62,364 bases of DNA. It comes from Candidatus Colivicinus equi (GTDB lineage Bacteria > Bacillota_I > Bacilli_A > Erysipelotrichales > Erysipelotrichaceae). This document shows positions 42,558-50,482 of the stretch, piece after piece (within the stretch, counting starts at the first letter, position 1; every line of letters begins with the position of its first letter). The translations under genes were made by a program, and so were the position numbers. Location: contig JAGHUL010000010.1 in the NCBI GenBank assembly GCA_018064825.1, forward strand, positions 1 to 62,364. The letters run 5' to 3'. The notes beneath the pieces are model-generated. The model was given only the letters and a program-made list of their open reading frames with translations, did no database searches and was not told the origin of the DNA.

Positions 42558-44181
42558 AGATTGGTTTAGTTTCGTTAGCTGGTGTGCTTCCGAAAGACTG
42601 TGGTTGTATTCCTTGGCTTGCTATTTCTCGATATGAGTCAATCAGCATTTGCTTTTGTGGAATATATTTATTTGGTATAGCTTTCATATACGCCTCTGGT
42701 GTAATGAAACCGGCTTGTACCAATTTATCTAAAGTATTGATTTGAGCAATCTCGCTATATTGTGCGCCATTGCCAATCTCTACTTTCAAATTAAAGTTAA
42801 CATCTTTCAATTTCGAGAAATCACAAGTTGCTAGTTGATTATCTTCCGTCATCACTTGTCTTTCTCCATAAGAACAAGCAACTATATCAATAATGTTTCG
42901 CACTGTGTCTTCCCAAAATTGGAAGAACGCTTGCTTTTGCAGTTCAAGTGGAACACTTGAAGATTCTTGTAAAGCAATAATAGCGGAAGTGTTATCTGGT
43001 TTAACGTTTCCTAGTGAAGCATCAGTTACTCCCATGCATTCTTTAGTTTGCCCAATTGTTTCTCTTGCTAGGTCAACTATGTTATTCGAGAAATCAGGAA
43101 CTTTTATAAAGTCCATGAATTTTCCCATTAAGTCTATTCCAGCAACAGCCTGAGCAGTTGCTCCCATAAATTCTTCTATATCAATCTTTGATTTATCATA
43201 GACTAGTTTAGGGAACGCTGATTGTAGGCCATACATTTGCGCAATAGAGAATACTTTATTAATAAATATTTGGTTAGGTATTACTGAGGTCATTGGTGAT
43301 GTATAAAGATATGAATTCTTTACCTCATCCCAACCAAAACAAGAAATAGGATAACGTTTGTATCCTAAGTCTGTTGGCCCAATCAAAGTTACATATTGAG
43401 TTGTTTTTGTAAACCAAATAGTATCTCGAACTTTCTTCTTTTTGATTTCGTACTCTTGACCAGTATATTTATCAATTTCCTTTATTGTTTCTATTTCTTC
43501 AGTAGTATTTCTGTAGAATTTAAGGATAACTGTTACTAGATCATCAGAATCGTCATTTGCTTGAAGACTGTCATTCTCTGGAACAATCTGTTCTATTTCG
43601 TCTTCACTTACACCATACTGTCTTGCTTCATTTATTACTTGAGATTTGTGCTGTCTCAACGCAACTATAATGTATGGCTGCTTTTGAATAACATTCGAGT
43701 ATGGATTACCGAAATACATATTCGTATTATCAATAACTTGATTCTCAACAACACCTTTTGCTAGTTGCCCTGTCTCGACATTTGGGTTAAATGTTTGAAG
43801 CATATAAGAACTTCCGTCAACATAAGCGTTTCGGATTACTAATTTAGTAGCTTCTTTAATTCGAGCAACTTCAATGATGTCATCTATTTGTTTTGCAACG
43901 ACGCTCATCCTATCAATGTCATCTTTCACTTCAGTAAAAGGAACCATTTGGATTGCAATATCGTTTGAAGAAATAGTGGCAACCATGAACTTACCGGTTC
44001 TTTGTAGGACATTAAAGACTGGCTTAGGCATATTGTCTGCCTTGCATCCTTCCCATTGTTTCCCTTCGTAGAACTTTTCATTAGTCTTAACTATTTCATA
44101 AACATTGTTTCTCTCTAGGTACTCTTTTAACTTTGTATATTCACTCCATATTTCTAGAGGTTTAGTTTTAATGCTTTCCAT
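42556..44181 (-). CDS. Portal protein
   Basis: A 541-residue protein of P22/SPP1-like portal type. FYEGKQWEG near residue 40, then KPVFNVLQRTGKFMVATI, then the long middle with YTSPMTSVIPNQIFINKVFS and the C-terminal helix KQAFFQFWEDTVRNIID fit phage portals. It forms the DNA entry ring. It overlaps the small membrane-protein gene upstream by 14 bases and is two genes below terminase. Confidence 0.82.
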   Translation of the reverse strand: MESIKTKPLEIWSEYTKLKEYLERNNVYEIVKTNEKFYEGKQWEGCKADNMPKPVFNVLQRTGKFMVATISSNDIAIQMVPFTEVKDDIDRMSVVAKQIDDIIEVARIKEATKLVIRNAYVDGSSYMLQTFNPNVETGQLAKGVVENQVIDNTNMYFGNPYSNVIQKQPYIIVALRQHKSQVINEARQYGVSEDEIEQIVPENDSLQANDDSDDLVTVILKFYRNTTEEIETIKEIDKYTGQEYEIKKKKVRDTIWFTKTTQYVTLIGPTDLGYKRYPISCFGWDEVKNSYLYTSPMTSVIPNQIFINKVFSIAQMYGLQSAFPKLVYDKSKIDIEEFMGATAQAVAGIDLMGKFMDFIKVPDFSNNIVDLARETIGQTKECMGVTDASLGNVKPDNTSAIIALQESSSVPLELQKQAFFQFWEDTVRNIIDIVACSYGERQVMTEDNQLATCDFSKLKDVNFNLKVEIGNGAQYSEIAQINTLDKLVQAGFITPEAYMKAIPNKYIPQKQMLIDSYREIASQGIQPQSFGSTPANETKPI

Positions 44182-44359
44182 TGTCTACTCCATAATTGAA
44201 AAAGTCTAAGATAGATTTAACAGCTTCTTTATTGTTATTGTCGATAACTAAAGAGTTGTCTTCTTTCTTTTTACTTCCAAACATATAACCAAGTAAAAAA
44301 GCACCTAAGGCCAAGCCGCTTATTAATGTGCTAGTTAGAATTATTAGTATTACTTTCAT
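44168..44359 (-). CDS. Small single-pass membrane protein (63 aa)
   Basis: The start at 44359 (MKVILIILTSTLISGLALGAFLLGYMFG) follows GGAAGAAAAAAG; a longer upstream form overlaps the previous gene. One transmembrane helix is followed by KKKED and a polar tail. Its function in the packaging cluster is unknown. Confidence 0.5.
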   Translation of the reverse strand: MKVILIILTSTLISGLALGAFLLGYMFGSKKKEDNSLVIDNNNKEAVKSILDFFNYGVDNGKH

Positions 44360-44561
44360 CTTTTTTCTTCCTTGGTTCTTCTGTGAACTCTCCGATAATA
44401 TTAACGAACTTAACGCCATAGTCATTATTAATCAAAGGCAATAGCTCGTTACCATCCACAATAAATTGCTCTCCAACATCCGGTATTCTCCCTAAGACAG
44501 AGCTTTTAATTCCACCGCCTATTAAGAAAGCATTAGTTGCTTCAACAATATATTTTTTCAT
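44331..44561 (-). CDS. Small phage protein (76 aa)
   Basis: A 76-residue protein (MKKYIVEATNAFLIGGGIKSSVLGRIP, ending in a charged RKKKDESNTNNSN tail). No family is recognised. It lies between the large terminase and the small membrane protein, overlapping the latter by 29 bases. Confidence 0.5.
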   Translation of the reverse strand: MKKYIVEATNAFLIGGGIKSSVLGRIPDVGEQFIVDGNELLPLINNDYGVKFVNIIGEFTEEPRKKKDESNTNNSN

Positions 44562-44572
44562 CTTGTTCCTTT

Positions 44573-46141
44573 CTACGTTCCATAGTTAAAGAAATCTTCA
44601 TCTCTATCCCTTGTCTTCTTTAATGAGAATTTTTTAGGCATTTGTCCCATTGCTTCATAAGCAATAGCTAGCGACATAACTAAATCATCATGCGTGCCTT
44701 CAGAAGCCTGAGGTTTGCCATTTATTCTAACAAAAGATAACATTTCTTGAAGAGTCTCTCTATCATTTATCCATTCGATATTTGTTCTAACGATTTCAAC
44801 TAGTTGAGAAATAATAACCGGTCTAGTTACTGTTGTAGTTCTAAAACCAAATTTATCTTGAACATCAGGTCTTATCTGGTCATATTTTTCTCGAACATAC
44901 AGCTTATCGTATTTAAGCCTTTGCAATTCCCTATTAGGGAAAGTAGAGAAATTACACTCAATAGCAATTAAAGAGTTGTAATACACTCCTAAGCAATAGA
45001 CTTGTTTAACATATAAGTCTTCATCGAATTGATGATGTAAGGTAGCACAAAGGAAACCAGTATCATCTAAAACCTGAGCTGTGAAAAAGTCTTCACCATC
45101 TCCGGCAGTATCACCACCGATAACGGTTGGGCGAATAGATTTGTCTTTATATATCTTGATATATCCGTTAGGATCATCAACCCAATGGATACCAGTTATG
45201 TGAAGACCATCATAGTTATAGTTAAAGTAGCCTCTCTTAATTGGCTCTTTAATTTTCTTCATGTGTTCCAATACTAGTTCAGTATTAAATACTGATGTTC
45301 CAGTAGTGATAAACGCTTCTTCTGGAGTTATTGGATATTCTTGACGGAATTGATTTTCATCTCCTCCACAGTTATTTGCTATACACCATCTACGCCATTG
45401 TAGTTGGTCTAAAGTTAAATTAAATCTTTCTTTGATGTCCTTTTCATATTGAGTTAGTTCAAAGCCTTCATATTTCTTGGTGTAGTTTTTGTCCATATAC
45501 CAAGGAATAAAAATTGGAATATAGTCATTTCTACCGTTTACGGCATCTTCCCATAGTTGATAGAAGAAATTAAATCCATTAGCTGTTGATTCTAAAACAA
45601 TTAAAGAATCATTGGTCATTGGTACTGCTTGGCTTAAAGCATTCATGGCTTCTTTTGCTTTTGCCCAGAAAGCGACCTCCGACAAATGAGCTAGCTTATA
45701 AGTTGAGCCTCTAGTTGCATCTCCAGCAACCATAACTCTGATAGAAGACTTAAGTCCGTTCTTATCATCATCAAACACTATCTCCCTAGCGTTTGAATAC
45801 TTTTGCTTAGGCTTCATAGCTTCCGGCAATTCCGATATGAATAACTTAGTCATATCAAAAATATTAGAAGCAGAGTCAGATTGATGAGCAATAATAACCG
45901 AACTAGTATTAGGAGTCAACATAGTTAGTCCTGAAATAATACTCTCGGTTAAAGTTGAGATACCTAATTGTCTAGCCTTCAATACAATAAATCTACTAGG
46001 TCTATTGCCATAGCTTAACCTAAACTGCTCATAGAATATTAGCTGAGCATTATTAAACTTTAGATTAACCAGGTTTGAGTCTTTATCCCTGATTACAAAG
46101 TTATCTTCAATGAACTCTTGTAAAGTAAAATCACTTTCCAT
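44573..46141 (-). CDS. terL: Terminase large subunit
   Basis: A 522-residue packaging motor. Its ATPase part has Walker A-type KARQLGIST (55-63), a Walker B-like region with HLSEVAFWAKAKEA, coupling VLESTANGFNFFY and adenine-binding residues. The nuclease part has Asp ligands in VIGGDTAGDGEDFF, IAIECNFST and HDDLVMSLAIAYE. It cuts concatemers and translocates DNA into the procapsid. It overlaps the 42-aa gene by 11 bases. Confidence 0.92.
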   Translation of the reverse strand: MESDFTLQEFIEDNFVIRDKDSNLVNLKFNNAQLIFYEQFRLSYGNRPSRFIVLKARQLGISTLTESIISGLTMLTPNTSSVIIAHQSDSASNIFDMTKLFISELPEAMKPKQKYSNAREIVFDDDKNGLKSSIRVMVAGDATRGSTYKLAHLSEVAFWAKAKEAMNALSQAVPMTNDSLIVLESTANGFNFFYQLWEDAVNGRNDYIPIFIPWYMDKNYTKKYEGFELTQYEKDIKERFNLTLDQLQWRRWCIANNCGGDENQFRQEYPITPEEAFITTGTSVFNTELVLEHMKKIKEPIKRGYFNYNYDGLHITGIHWVDDPNGYIKIYKDKSIRPTVIGGDTAGDGEDFFTAQVLDDTGFLCATLHHQFDEDLYVKQVYCLGVYYNSLIAIECNFSTFPNRELQRLKYDKLYVREKYDQIRPDVQDKFGFRTTTVTRPVIISQLVEIVRTNIEWINDRETLQEMLSFVRINGKPQASEGTHDDLVMSLAIAYEAMGQMPKKFSLKKTRDRDEDFFNYGT

Positions 46142-46259
46142 TTAATTTTTGTTTTTGAACAGTACCGCTATTAGTGTTTGTTCTTACTTTCCTAGAGTGT
46201 GGTTTTAATGTTTTTAAATAAGACTTGACATAACCGTCGTTTACTTTATTTACTCTCAT
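46131..46259 (-). CDS. 42-aa basic protein between the terminase genes
   Basis: The ORF begins at the ATGA that ends the small terminase gene and stops inside the start of terL, so it is translationally coupled on both sides. The product (MRVNKVNDGYVKSYLKTLKP..., 42 aa) is very basic with no recognised fold. The tight double overlap argues that it is real. It may help DNA packaging. Confidence 0.5.
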   Translation of the reverse strand: MRVNKVNDGYVKSYLKTLKPHSRKVRTNTNSGTVQKQKLNGK

Positions 46260-46657
46260 ACCTTCACCTTATGGTTCTTTGCCCAAGACTCAATAGTCTT
46301 ACTTTCATCTAACTCAACCTTATCAGTTGGTTTTTCACCAATAGTATCTCTGATAGTAATAAACGCTTGAACGTCTCCAGATAAAGCCTTCTCAGTTAGA
46401 GCAATAGCCAATGCTTCATTAACGGTAATGTTTTGACCATTAGCCTCAGCTAAACTTTGGATCTTCTCAGTATCCACAATTTTGCCCTTCTTCTTGATAG
46501 TTAGATTAAGGACAATCTTTAATGCTTCCTTTAACTCTTTTCTGCTTCTAGCTTTTTCAGCTCTTGCTAATCTTCCTTTTTCACTAGCAATCTTTGCAGT
46601 CTCAGAATTAAATGGAACTAGATGACTGTTTCTTCTTTCAAGTGATTCTTTTGACAT
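46256..46657 (-). CDS. Terminase small subunit
   Basis: A 133-residue protein starting MSKESLERRNSHLVPFNSETA (GGAGGAAGC upstream). It is basic, with SEKGRLARAEKARSRKELKEAL, then a middle ITVNEALAIALTEKALSGDVQAFITIRDTIGEKP-type helical core. That core is typical of small terminase subunits in Firmicute phages. It recognises the packaging site, which may be the G/C-tract region just upstream. Confidence 0.78.
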   Translation of the reverse strand: MSKESLERRNSHLVPFNSETAKIASEKGRLARAEKARSRKELKEALKIVLNLTIKKKGKIVDTEKIQSLAEANGQNITVNEALAIALTEKALSGDVQAFITIRDTIGEKPTDKVELDESKTIESWAKNHKVKV

Positions 46658-46803
46658 TTTGCTTCCTCCAGTTCTTTTATCTTGCTCTTGTAAAACCACT
46701 CAACCATTTGAGCGCTAGAGCTTCCAGGAAGAGAATACTCATGTATCTCTCCATCAAATTCAATTTCAATTACTAATTTGTTACGTTTGCGATATAGGTT
46801 CAT
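46618..46803 (-). CDS. Small phage protein (61 aa) at the head of the late operon
   Basis: A 61-residue protein starting at MNLYRKRNKLVIEIEFDGEIHEYSL; a TTG 12 bases further up is an alternative start. Neither has a clear ribosome site. The C-terminal half (WFYKSKIKELEEAKCQKNHLKEE) is charged. It overlaps the small terminase start. Function unknown. Confidence 0.45.
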   Translation of the reverse strand: MNLYRKRNKLVIEIEFDGEIHEYSLPGSSSAQMVEWFYKSKIKELEEAKCQKNHLKEETVI

Positions 46804-46819
46804 ACGGAAATTCAAAAAT

Positions 46820-46884
46820 GGGGGCGATATTAAAGAGGGGTATTTAGCGTTACAATGTGCGTCTCAAAAAGTACCCCTACCCCC
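46820..46884. other. G/C-tract region, candidate packaging site
   Basis: GGGGG (46820-46824), GGGG (46837-46840), CCCC (46874-46877) and CCCCC (46880-46884) stand out in a very AT-rich stretch just before the terminase genes. The runs could pair or form an unusual structure. A pac or cos role is inferred from position only. Confidence 0.3.
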
Positions 46885-46982
46885 TACGCTCAGACACACA
46901 CAAGTTAGTACAAAATATAAAAAAATTAAGTTATTGCCTTATTCGGCACCATAATATGTGATAACTAAAGGCTTTTTGAATG

Positions 46983-47002
46983 TTTGCCACATCGTTGCCA
47001 CA
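46983..47002 (-). repeat. Internal copy of the integrase arm pair
   Basis: On the minus strand TGTGGCAAC-GA-TGTGGCAAA has the same two units and the same 11-base spacing as the attR arm (TGTGGCAAC-TC-GGTGGCAAA at 61046-61065). The similarity continues for about 12 bases (CATTCAAAAAGCC versus TATCAAAAATAGCC). A CGGCACCAT match to the att core lies at 46945-46953. Confidence 0.6.
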
Positions 47003-47428
47003 TTGATATCTGATATGGTTTTGAGACACACGTTTGTGCATCCCGTTTAGTACTAGACACACATTTGTTAGTCCGGTTTTCGATATTGTTTGATTGTCAA
47101 TTATGACCTTCTTGTTTTCATCACTTTTTTACTCACTTATTTTCTAGGTATTTTTACACGTAAATTGATACTTTTTTGTGTTTTGCTTATTATCTTCAGA
47201 TATGTGTGTTTTTGTATATGTTTATGTTGTGTATTCACGTATGTGTGTATATGTATGAATGGTAATGTATAACTAGTATCTTTTTTCTTTTCCTTTTTCG
47301 GCAAGTCCGCCGGTTCTCTAGACACACAAAAGTGTATATGAATTATATTTCTAGACACACATTTGTTAGTACGATAATGTTTTAGACACACATTAAATAC
47401 TTATAGACACACAATAGTGAATATAAAA

Positions 47429-47455
47429 AGCGCTATTTTTCAGCGCTCTTTTTTG
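47429..47455 (-). terminator. Terminator of the zinc-ribbon gene
   Basis: AGCGCT / AGCGCT with a 7-nt loop is followed by TTTTTATA on the minus strand and by CTTTTTTTT on the plus strand. It overlaps the last codons of the small zinc-ribbon ORF. Confidence 0.65.
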
Positions 47456-47552
47456 CTTTAATCTGATGCTTACAAGTTGGACACACATATGTGAATATAT
47501 GTGGTTTATCTTGTTGCCTTATCATATTGTTTTTACACTTTGGACATTTCAT
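47433..47552 (-). CDS. 39-aa zinc-ribbon protein
   Basis: The ORF encodes MKCPKCKNNMIRQQ... with a second knuckle CPTCKH, giving CxxC-x20-CxxC, the layout of a single zinc ribbon, then a basic tail (KAKKSAEK). No ribosome site is evident, which lowers confidence. The Tyr-Val codons before CPTC are part of a variant AGACACAC-type motif. It may be a DNA/RNA-binding regulator; it stands alone between the late operon and the accessory cassette. Confidence 0.5.
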   Translation of the reverse strand: MKCPKCKNNMIRQQDKPHIFTYVCPTCKHQIKAKKSAEK

Positions 47553-47623
47553 ATTTATAACCAATATCATAATAGGCTCTTTAAGTGGTAGATGCATACA
47601 CTTTCATATGTTTTTATTAATAT

Positions 47624-47678
47624 TTGACATTTACACGTGTAATGTGCTTATAATTAATCGTACTCATTACACGGGTAC
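47624..47678 (+). promoter_or_regulatory. Promoter with two palindromic operators before the amidoligase cassette
   Basis: TTGACA (47624-47629) and TATAAT (47649-47654) are both perfect but 19 bases apart. The spacer holds a perfect 12-bp palindrome TTACACGTGTAA (47631-47642). A related half-matching copy (TTACACGGGTAC) lies at 47667-47678, about three helical turns downstream. The layout suggests tight repression, perhaps relieved by a regulator that realigns the promoter. Confidence 0.65.
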
Positions 47679-47707
47679 ATAAAACAGGATGAAAGAAAGG
47701 AGACACA

Positions 47708-48721
47708 ATGAACTTACTTGAAAACGCTCAAAAAATGAAATCTCAAACTTTCGGTGTTGAAATTGAGATGGGCAAAATTTCAAAAGAATTAGTTGCAAAG
47801 ATTATTTGTGACTACTACAACCAAAAATATGGTTGTAACAATCAACCACATTATCACGGTGGTTATTATGAAGAATGGCACGCTTATGACAATCAAGGGC
47901 GCAAATGGAAATGTATGAACGATGGTAGCAGCTCCGGTAGATTAGGTCACATCACTTGTGAAATGGTTACACCAATTATGTTCTATGAAGACATTGAAGA
48001 TTTACAACAAATTACGCGCATATTGAGACAAAATGGAGCACGTAGTGGTAATGACTACAATGCCGGCGTGCATATTCACATCGGCGCTAATTTTGATGAG
48101 GTAGGCGGACAAAACGCCACAACTATTAGGCATCTAGTTAATGTAGTTGCGAACCACGAAAAATTAATCAATAAGGCGGTATCTGTAACTGACTCACGCC
48201 ACCAAAGATGGGCGCAAGATGTTGAAAGAAATTTCTTAAGAAAACTAAACGAAGAAAAACCAACAACAAAAAAAGGTTTAGGTTCTATTTGGTATGGTAG
48301 TGAAAGTTATTACAACGCAATCATAAGAGATCCCCACGGAAACCATTATGATTCATCTAGATACCATTTATTAAACCTACACGCACTATTTACTAAAGGC
48401 ACTATTGAATTTAGATGCTTTGAATTTAAAAGAGGTTTACACGCCGGTGAACTTAAGGCTTGGATACAACTTTGTATGGCTATGTGTAGTTATGCAAAAA
48501 TGATAACTCGCTCAAAATATGCCCCAATTGATATGGCAAATGAAAAATACGCTATGAAAAATTGGCTTAATAACTTAGGTTTAGTTGGTGATGAATTCAA
48601 AACTGCAAGAATTGTTTTTGAAAAAAGATTGATGGGTGATTGTGCGGTTAAAAGTGGCCGTTCATATGGTGACTTAGACAACTTAATCTATTCACAATCT
48701 TATGCTGGTATGAATGAGTAG
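47708..48721 (+). CDS. Amidoligase-type COOH-NH2 ligase
   Basis: A 337-residue protein of the putative amidoligase family (PF12224-like, glutamine-synthetase-like fold). Motifs: GVEIEMG (16-22, metal-binding Glu pair), GVHIHIG (about 120-126), a middle SSRYHLLNLHALFTKGTIEFRCFEFKRG with the metal/ATP Glu and Arg, and a helical end. These enzymes form amide bonds between a carboxylate and an amine, using ATP. The next gene, a class-II glutamine amidotransferase, would supply ammonia. The acceptor (peptidoglycan peptide, protein or small molecule) is unknown. Ribosome site AAAGGAGA. Confidence 0.8.
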   Translation: MNLLENAQKMKSQTFGVEIEMGKISKELVAKIICDYYNQKYGCNNQPHYHGGYYEEWHAYDNQGRKWKCMNDGSSSGRLGHITCEMVTPIMFYEDIEDLQQITRILRQNGARSGNDYNAGVHIHIGANFDEVGGQNATTIRHLVNVVANHEKLINKAVSVTDSRHQRWAQDVERNFLRKLNEEKPTTKKGLGSIWYGSESYYNAIIRDPHGNHYDSSRYHLLNLHALFTKGTIEFRCFEFKRGLHAGELKAWIQLCMAMCSYAKMITRSKYAPIDMANEKYAMKNWLNNLGLVGDEFKTARIVFEKRLMGDCAVKSGRSYGDLDNLIYSQSYAGMNE

Positions 48722-48798
48722 GCGCACATTTGTGTGTCTACCATACCACAATATGCACCAAAGTGTGTACGAAAAGGAAAAAAATAGGAGGTAATTTT

Positions 48799-49548
48799 AT
48801 GTGTATTATCGCAATCAAACCAAAAGGTAAAAAAATGTTTGATGATGCAACAATCAAAACTATGTTTGTAAATAACCCGGATGGCGCCGGGTATATGTAT
48901 TATGACAAGACCCACAAATGTGTAGTTATTCAAAAAGGCTTTATGTATTATGAAGATTTAATTTCAAGTTTAAAAAGCAAAAAGTTAGATGATGTAAACG
49001 TTATTTTACATTTCAGAATTGGAACTAGCGGCTTGATGGATGATTTAAACTGTCATCCTTATCCCGTTTACCAAAAAAACGCTAGAAGATGTAAGACTGA
49101 TTTAGGAGTGGCACATAATGGCATTTTACACGACTATACACCAACAAAGTCATCTTTAATCAATGACACTCAAGTGTTTATCCAAAAAGTGCTTAGTAAC
49201 CTTAAAAAAGGCTTTCAGTACGATACTGATAAGTTGCTATTAATCAATGAATTAATCGGCACTAATAAGTTAGCGTTTTTGGATGATAAAAACAAAGTAA
49301 CTATTATCGGCAATTTTATTCAAGATGGAGATTATTTTTACTCAAATACATCTTATAAGTCTAGAGTGTATTATACGCACAATAGTGTGTCTAAACCTAA
49401 AAAGAGTGTGTCTAAAGCAAAAGATAGCACTTCAAAAATGTGGTATAAGACACACGAAAGTGTGCAAAAAGTGGAAAGCATTTTCAAAGATGATGATGAA
49501 GAGACTAACGATTTTTGGAAATGGTACGATAGCAAATATTTATACTAG
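48799..49548 (+). CDS. Class-II (Ntn) glutamine amidotransferase
   Basis: The start is at 48799, 6 bases after AGGAGGT, so that Met is followed directly by the catalytic Cys (MCIIAIKPKG). HFRIGTSG (Arg/Gly glutamine-binding loop) and GVAHNGIL (Asn-Gly oxyanion region) confirm the fold; GAGYMYY is also typical. It releases ammonia from glutamine, presumably for the amidoligase. The C-terminal 70 residues are a low-complexity linker (SVSKPKKSVSKAKDSTSK) encoded partly by three AGACACAC-type motifs, then an acidic end. Ammonia transfer is inferred from family and pairing. Confidence 0.82.
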   Translation: MCIIAIKPKGKKMFDDATIKTMFVNNPDGAGYMYYDKTHKCVVIQKGFMYYEDLISSLKSKKLDDVNVILHFRIGTSGLMDDLNCHPYPVYQKNARRCKTDLGVAHNGILHDYTPTKSSLINDTQVFIQKVLSNLKKGFQYDTDKLLLINELIGTNKLAFLDDKNKVTIIGNFIQDGDYFYSNTSYKSRVYYTHNSVSKPKKSVSKAKDSTSKMWYKTHESVQKVESIFKDDDEETNDFWKWYDSKYLY

Positions 49549-49556
49549 GAGGAATT

Positions 49557-49664
49557 ATGGATAATTTTGATTTGATTACATTAGGAATTGTTATTGTTAC
49601 GTTGTTATTAGTTGTTATTGCGTTAATTGAATATGGCACTGATGCTATGTGGGAGGAAAAATAA
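49557..49664 (+). CDS. 35-aa single-pass membrane peptide
   Basis: It has a strong AGGAGG site 4 bases before ATG. The peptide is one hydrophobic helix (LGIVIVTLLLVVIALI) flanked by MDNFDLIT and EYGTDAMWEEK. Its stop overlaps the next start (TAATG). It may be a membrane anchor for the amidoligase/amidotransferase cassette; this is inference. Confidence 0.6.
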   Translation: MDNFDLITLGIVIVTLLLVVIALIEYGTDAMWEEK

Positions 49665-50002
49665 TGAATGACCATTACTTTTGTGAATTAGTTGAGGAAA
49701 AAGGAAACGAGGATATAACGCATTACTTTATATCCTCACCTTATGATGAAGATGATTTCATAGAATTAATTATCAAAGACTATTGTGATGATGATATGGA
49801 AATGGAATATCACAAACATTGTGAAATGTGCGATGATGATACGATTAATGAATTGCTTAATAATGGAGCAAAAATAAACTTTATTGATGAAAGCGTACTA
49901 AAAATTTTTCTTATAGATATGATAGAAGAGTTTAGCGGTAAAGCTATTAAAGAGCTTGTAAGGTATGCACTAGATAAAAAGATAATGTTAGCAACTATTT
50001 AA
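49664..50002 (+). CDS. Acidic phage protein (112 aa)
   Basis: The start at 49664 follows GGGAGGA and is coupled to the previous stop. It is very acidic (SPYDEDDFIELIIKDYCDDD) with a His/Cys-rich patch (EYHKHCEMCDDD) that might bind metal, then a helical C-terminus. No family is recognised. It lies third in the accessory cassette. Confidence 0.55.
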   Translation: MNDHYFCELVEEKGNEDITHYFISSPYDEDDFIELIIKDYCDDDMEMEYHKHCEMCDDDTINELLNNGAKINFIDESVLKIFLIDMIEEFSGKAIKELVRYALDKKIMLATI

Positions 50003-50018
50003 GAATGGGAGGAACAAA

Positions 50019-50270
50019 ATGTTAGAAGATCTATTGAACTACATTGCCGGTTGTGTTCATGTGCGAGTTTATGAGTTTGATGGCATGGATGGACTAGACA
50101 ATAAAATAATTTACGATTGTGAGAATTACCGCATACATAATTGTGTGCCTAGAAAAGTTTGTTATTGTTGGTCTAGTAGAAAAGAACCTAATTGCATAGA
50201 AATTTTAGTTGAAAGAGGTGATGAAGGTATTGGGAACTGTATAGAAAGGACAAAAAATGTTAAGATTTAG
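50019..50270 (+). CDS. Cys-rich phage protein (83 aa)
   Basis: An 83-residue protein with six Cys (AGCVHV, YDCENY, HNCVPRKVCYCW, NCIE, NCIER). It is mostly beta, with no clear zinc-ribbon spacing. Ribosome site GGGAGGAAC. Function unknown. Confidence 0.5.
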   Translation: MLEDLLNYIAGCVHVRVYEFDGMDGLDNKIIYDCENYRIHNCVPRKVCYCWSSRKEPNCIEILVERGDEGIGNCIERTKNVKI

Positions 50271-50272
50271 GT

Positions 50273-50482
50273 ATGAATAAAATGGACAACATATATAAGT
50301 GGCGCAAGCAAAATCAAGTTAGAATATATCTAGAATTGAATAAAAATAGTGAAGATGATGTTATTCAAAAACTTGAAAGTGTTCCTAACAAAAGGCAATA
50401 TTTGATTGGTTTAGTGAGAAAGGACTTAAATGCTAGACTATCAGCCGATGTTTCTACATCAAGTAAAGAAAAAGAAATCTAG
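50273..50482 (+). CDS. Ribbon-helix-helix-like protein 1
   Basis: A 69-residue protein; an ATG 9 bases on (50282) is an alternative start. NQVRIYLELNKNSEDDVIQKL resembles the N-terminal strand and helix of Arc/CopG-type proteins, and VPNKRQYLIGLVRKDL resembles the second helix (NKseYIrkLIkeDi pattern). It is probably a dimeric DNA-binding regulator. The next gene encodes a relative, with an overlap of 53 bases. These two are candidates for binding the motif array or the cassette operators. Confidence 0.6.
   Translation: MNKMDNIYKWRKQNQVRIYLELNKNSEDDVIQKLESVPNKRQYLIGLVRKDLNARLSADVSTSSKEKEI

Noticed and set aside
47090..47391. Two reading frames in the intergenic region (plus 47090-47272, minus 47137-47391)
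   Set aside because: Both begin with non-ATG codons without a ribosome site, have compositional bias, and overlap the motif copies; treated as non-coding.
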